Part shown: piece after piece, positions 62,101 to 64,000 of the stretch | How the letters are laid out: each line of letters starts with the position of its first letter | How positions within the stretch are numbered: the first letter of the stretch is position 1 | From: Streptomyces chattanoogensis | Lineage (GTDB): Bacteria > Actinomycetota > Actinomycetes > Streptomycetales > Streptomycetaceae | Direction: 5' to 3' | Length of the DNA stretch: 64,000 nucleotides | Assembly: GCF_001294335.1 (NCBI RefSeq) | Contig: NZ_LGKG01000207.1 | Coordinates: 288,676-352,675 of the forward strand | Program-made: the position numbers and the translations under genes | The notes under the pieces: model-generated | The model's input: the letters and a program-made list of their open reading frames with translations, nothing else | What the model was told of the DNA's origin: nothing | The model's database searches: none

Positions 62101-63776
62101 GTGTCCTCGGGACGGTCGGCCCAGAACGCCCGCCGCGCCGACAGGCCGTAGGTCTTGCCGTCGGCCCAGCCGACCAGAAAGCTGCCGCCGACGAAGAACA
62201 CCGAATGCGTGGCGGCCTCTTCGGGGAGCGCGAAGGCGCAGGTGCCGCGCTCGCCGCTGTGGTCGACGGCGATCGCCCGGTCCCGGCCGAAGACGGTCAG
62301 CACCGGCCAGGTGCAGGTGACCCCGGCGACCTCCCGGCCGCCGCCCAGGCGTCGTACGGCCTCCTCGAGTGCGGGCCAGGCCAGCTCCTCCGGCAGGCCG
62401 CCGCGCAGCGTGCGCAGCAGCGGTCCGACGCCGTCGAGGGCGTCCAGCGCGGTGTCGATGCCCTTGAGCGCGGCGATCGCCGGCGGGTCGAGGATCGTGT
62501 CCAGCTTGGCGACCGCTTCCTGCGCCGCGCCCAGCCCGCCGTCCGCGACGGCGTCCATCAGCCGGGTCACCCGCTCGTGGAGCGCCGCGTCGACGCCGTC
62601 GCCGAGCGGCAGCCGCGGGGCGCCGGCACGCGGGTCGCGCGGCGCGTGGGCCGTGCCGATCAGCCGGGGGCCCAGCACCGGGTCGGCGGCCAGCGCCCGG
62701 TGGTCGCGGCGGGCCTTCCTGCCCCAGAACTCCAGCCCCACGCGCGGGCCGGGGTCCGCCACCGCGATCCCGTTGGCCAGGCAGGCATCGACGAGATCGG
62801 CGTCGAAGAGGGTGTGCCGGAAGCGGGACCGGTGGAGGCTGACGGGGGTGTTCTCGGACCTGATCTGCCCGGCGATACGGGGCACCAGGGCGTACAGCTC
62901 ATCGGGCATCGCCTGGCGCGTGACGCCGGAGCTGTAGCGCTTGTAGGAGTAGTGGAAGGCGAAGTTGCCGAGCCAGGCGCTCAGGCCGCCGGACGGGACG
63001 ATCCGGCCCTGTGCCAGGGCCTCGTCGACTCCGGTGGCCGCCAGCAGCCGCAGCCAGGCACCGCCGTCGGTGACCGAGGTCGGGAAGAGCTCCGCCAGTG
63101 CCTGGCGCACCGGAGCCGGAGGCGGCACCTCGGCGAAGACCGGCCCCAGGCCGTCCAGGAGAGCGTCCGGCAGGGGCCGGCCCTTCGCCGCCACCAGGAT
63201 GTCGCCGAGCGCCTGCGCGCTCTCCGCGATGCCGAGCCCCGCCGCCTTGGCCGACGCCTGCACCCGGCGGTGCAGATCCCTCGCGGGGGTACCGCCGCCG
63301 GCGGCGAAGGCCAGCAGGAACTGCACGAACTCCTGGTGCGCGACGGCCGCATCGAGCGTGGCGTGCAGCCGCCGCTGGTGTCCGGCGACCTCCTTGGCGG
63401 GCAGCGCGCCGAGGCGGGCGTAGAGCAGGACGTTGGCCCGGTGGTACGCCTCGTCGACCGGCAGGCCGTGCTGCGCCTCCGCCTGGCGGGCCAGTCCGTA
63501 GGCGGTGCCGGCATGGCGGGGCAGCCAGGGGCCCATGCGATGGCCGACCGTGTCCCAGAACCACGGCAGGTGCGTCGCCGGAAGACCGGCGGCGCGGCGC
63601 TTCATGTCGTCGAGAAAGCGGCCCGGCTTCTCGTGCGCACGCCCCAGCCCGGCCCGCACCGCCTCGATGAGGCCGTGCGCGGCGTCCTCCGACCCCGGCG
63701 CATGGAGCCGTGCCCAGTCCAGGAAGACGGTCGAATTCTTCGGGTCGGCGGGCGGCATGACAGGCAGTGCAGACAT
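59106..63776 (-). CDS. Very large protein of unknown function, actinobacterial type
   Basis: A 1556-residue acidic cytoplasmic protein (start taken as ATG 63776; ATG 63875 with AAGGTG close by is an alternative). No signal peptide or membrane segments. The N-terminal third is helical and Ala/Leu-rich; the middle has beta-rich segments that read like a multi-bladed repeat (TCTWPVLTVFGRDRAIAVDH, SVFFVGGSFLVGWADGKTYG); the C-terminal third carries winged-helix-like stretches (LLDLLAEHGPLTLTPEAVAA). Proteins of about this size labelled only DNA-binding occur in streptomycetes beside MoxR-ATPase/VWA genes; no such genes lie inside the window. Function unknown. Confidence 0.75.
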   Translation of the reverse strand: MSALPVMPPADPKNSTVFLDWARLHAPGSEDAAHGLIEAVRAGLGRAHEKPGRFLDDMKRRAAGLPATHLPWFWDTVGHRMGPWLPRHAGTAYGLARQAEAQHGLPVDEAYHRANVLLYARLGALPAKEVAGHQRRLHATLDAAVAHQEFVQFLLAFAAGGGTPARDLHRRVQASAKAAGLGIAESAQALGDILVAAKGRPLPDALLDGLGPVFAEVPPPAPVRQALAELFPTSVTDGGAWLRLLAATGVDEALAQGRIVPSGGLSAWLGNFAFHYSYKRYSSGVTRQAMPDELYALVPRIAGQIRSENTPVSLHRSRFRHTLFDADLVDACLANGIAVADPGPRVGLEFWGRKARRDHRALAADPVLGPRLIGTAHAPRDPRAGAPRLPLGDGVDAALHERVTRLMDAVADGGLGAAQEAVAKLDTILDPPAIAALKGIDTALDALDGVGPLLRTLRGGLPEELAWPALEEAVRRLGGGREVAGVTCTWPVLTVFGRDRAIAVDHSGERGTCAFALPEEAATHSVFFVGGSFLVGWADGKTYGLSARRAFWADRPEDTFVPEDSMGMVSYGGSTDGALGYQFATPDGGGRYDGVRVLRPGGREGIGDYEQQLGDGTRLWSSRLFGSRLGRRDGAWRELDPGSGERTDRTALPPFLAADPPKDLFRTHDLQTLAPMPPGAPESPLGQADGVTGCRVLHWEHSGGAPVRYLLEGNDGRRAEFRVTHPGEDPWGIIRLPEGGAEAVLTDHRPMRCYAADDNSLLWEARGFPYPKWSGGGSHAPGEGPLFPPPAFWHFLTPRDAASSKALRTVTEDAVKALLAAAAGDGGEEAVRAEAARVLSGVTDPGVLDGVVRAVRTAAGILDRRRTLSVRSALIVNGAQVRPAGETADTALITALRGLVEAWIPYNAPRIAEEAATVGAIAADGEFLRGRIEDAARRVSPPARPRDWAPLLGGGIAAAAWRCVTQTTPDEDRTALSALLRTWAATPFAEPGTWRLGRASGEALRPLCDTGRAVATGMGDGRQGVAPHPGEPLGPTGGYRFVQPESAPVPEGATEVRTVTVTHDEAARLPRLLDLLAEHGPLTLTPEAVAAFVARTGVRRAVAVQALAGLPTRPGINGTRQLLRAKPFQATLGVAQEAESLVHRLGTAGRARVLAAGLPDDPAELWTASGLVAAAGRMGDEWAAILGQQTPVDEELTAELEKELGAGALSAALGDPQGGGVLTEDLRRVVAASKYGYLYAYPVAADGSPGDRPDYSTPYLGMASALSWVLTERPVGDPATVGARALCARLAERLDAPEFLVRLGRHRFSLDQAGIDALFGPEKYPVAAAEPPATDRAARLPLYYDQGLLLVHSTGDWEGVFLRPAGFARRGKYEAVARLCEDLGMSELATQVERIRVLRDGIAALAARSADTPVPAGGYEANPLLSVPELVNEAAEALGVGRDAAALYLQLLTLARPTDRNVRRWNGWSAARHRTVQAELAATGAVVTEKRSRAGRTAFLPGGWTDLKAPHLPLETAKLDAHLAAATEKREVEGPFTRLLPPRPLHEMFADAWARR

Positions 63777-63925
63777 GTGAGGAATCTTGGCATGCGCCAC
63801 TGACAGCCGGCCCGGGAGCCGGGCAGCAGCGGCCGGGAGTGTAGGCGGCCCGGCACGGAACCCGGCGGAATTCATCGCACCTTGAGTGGCCGTGAGCCCG
63901 CGGTGGGCGGGGTGCGTAGGACTGG

Positions 63926-64000
63926 GTGACAGCAGCAACAGCAACAACCAGAGCAACAGCCAGACCAGCAACCACAGTGCACGGCCGCCACCATCCCCCC
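63926..64000 (+). CDS. Possible 5' end of a divergent gene (partial)
   Basis: From GTG 63926 the frame stays open to the window edge and reads VTAATATTRATARPATTVHG, a Thr/Ala-rich N terminus of a kind common in Streptomyces. A TAGGA sequence lies just before it. The region also carries CAGCAA-type repeats that can produce such open frames by chance, so support is limited. It would be divergent from the large protein gene. Confidence 0.3.
   Translation, partial: MTAATATTRATARPATTVHGRHHPP

Noticed and set aside
59100..63803. Open frame of 1567 codons on the plus strand
   Set aside because: It mirrors the large minus-strand gene; in high-GC DNA the antisense frame stays open by codon bias. Its product is Gly/Arg/Gln-rich without recognisable domains.
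63920..64000. CAGCAA/CAACAG-rich tract at the right end, considered as a repeat array
   Set aside because: Irregular, short and cut by the window edge; more likely the Thr/Ala-rich start of a gene.

Overview
The window reads as a stretch of a Streptomyces (or very close actinobacterial) chromosome. GC is very high, codons end mostly in G/C, many starts are GTG or TTG, short ATGA/GTGA gene overlaps are common, and the gene families are actinobacterial: an ABM-truncated haemoglobin chimera, an NmtR-type metal sensor, a class IV lanthipeptide synthetase and NHLM-type bacteriocin exporters. No tRNA, rRNA or CRISPR array is visible.

Layout. 1-2114: end of a sugar ABC importer operon. 2350-10420: housekeeping and stress genes (HEAT-like protein, Asp23 protein, M3 peptidase, an ABM-haemoglobin/NmrA pair with a divergent LysR regulator, LigD-type phosphoesterase, metallo-hydrolase). 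10676-14433: HAD phosphatase/mutase with a GH65 disaccharide phosphorylase, then a DinB-type protein. 14433-15517: a small transposon-like element with perfect 22-bp inverted ends. It holds an internally deleted IS630-type transposase and a second-type pyrF. 15572-19768: a frameshifted membrane-protein gene, then a LacI regulator, nucleoside hydrolase and MFS transporter. 19806-27226: a glycine betaine demethylation locus (Rieske oxygenase, sarcosine oxidase, dimethylglycine dehydrogenase-like flavoprotein, IclR regulator), with a ferredoxin reductase and a decayed Rieske ferredoxin divergent from it. 28278-32498: secreted class A beta-lactamase-like hydrolase, Ni/Co-type P-type ATPase with NmtR, and a Clp-N/HTH protein with its own palindromic leaderless promoter.

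32627-43906 is metal-centred: a Met/His-rich membrane protein, divergent ECF sigma and zinc-finger anti-sigma genes, and a copper export operon (small membrane protein, CopA, PCuAC-like protein). It continues with a P450-isocyanide synthase pair, a FecB/FecCD/FecE-type importer, and a lone cNMP-domain protein. Isocyanides bind copper strongly, so the P450-isocyanide synthase-importer group beside copper export is a plausible chalkophore or metallophore locus. That role is inferred, not shown.

44074-50508 is a complete NHLM export module (HlyD-like, C39 peptidase-ABC, second ABC). Its putative substrate is a Cys-less double-glycine peptide whose core has a near-regular GxxxG glycine zipper. 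51274-55549 holds a PHP phosphoesterase, a LysR regulator and the threonine degradation pair kbl/tdh. 56284-59080 is a minimal lanthipeptide locus: a 51-residue three-Cys precursor and a LanL-type synthetase whose zinc site appears to be Cys-Cys-Cys (CCG) instead of the usual Cys-Cys-His. A very large protein of unknown function fills the right end, with the first codons of a divergent gene at the edge.

The best candidates for undescribed biology are the glycine-zipper peptide with its NHLM exporter, the CCG-type LanL pair, the isocyanide/copper neighbourhood, and the pyrF-carrying IS630 derivative.
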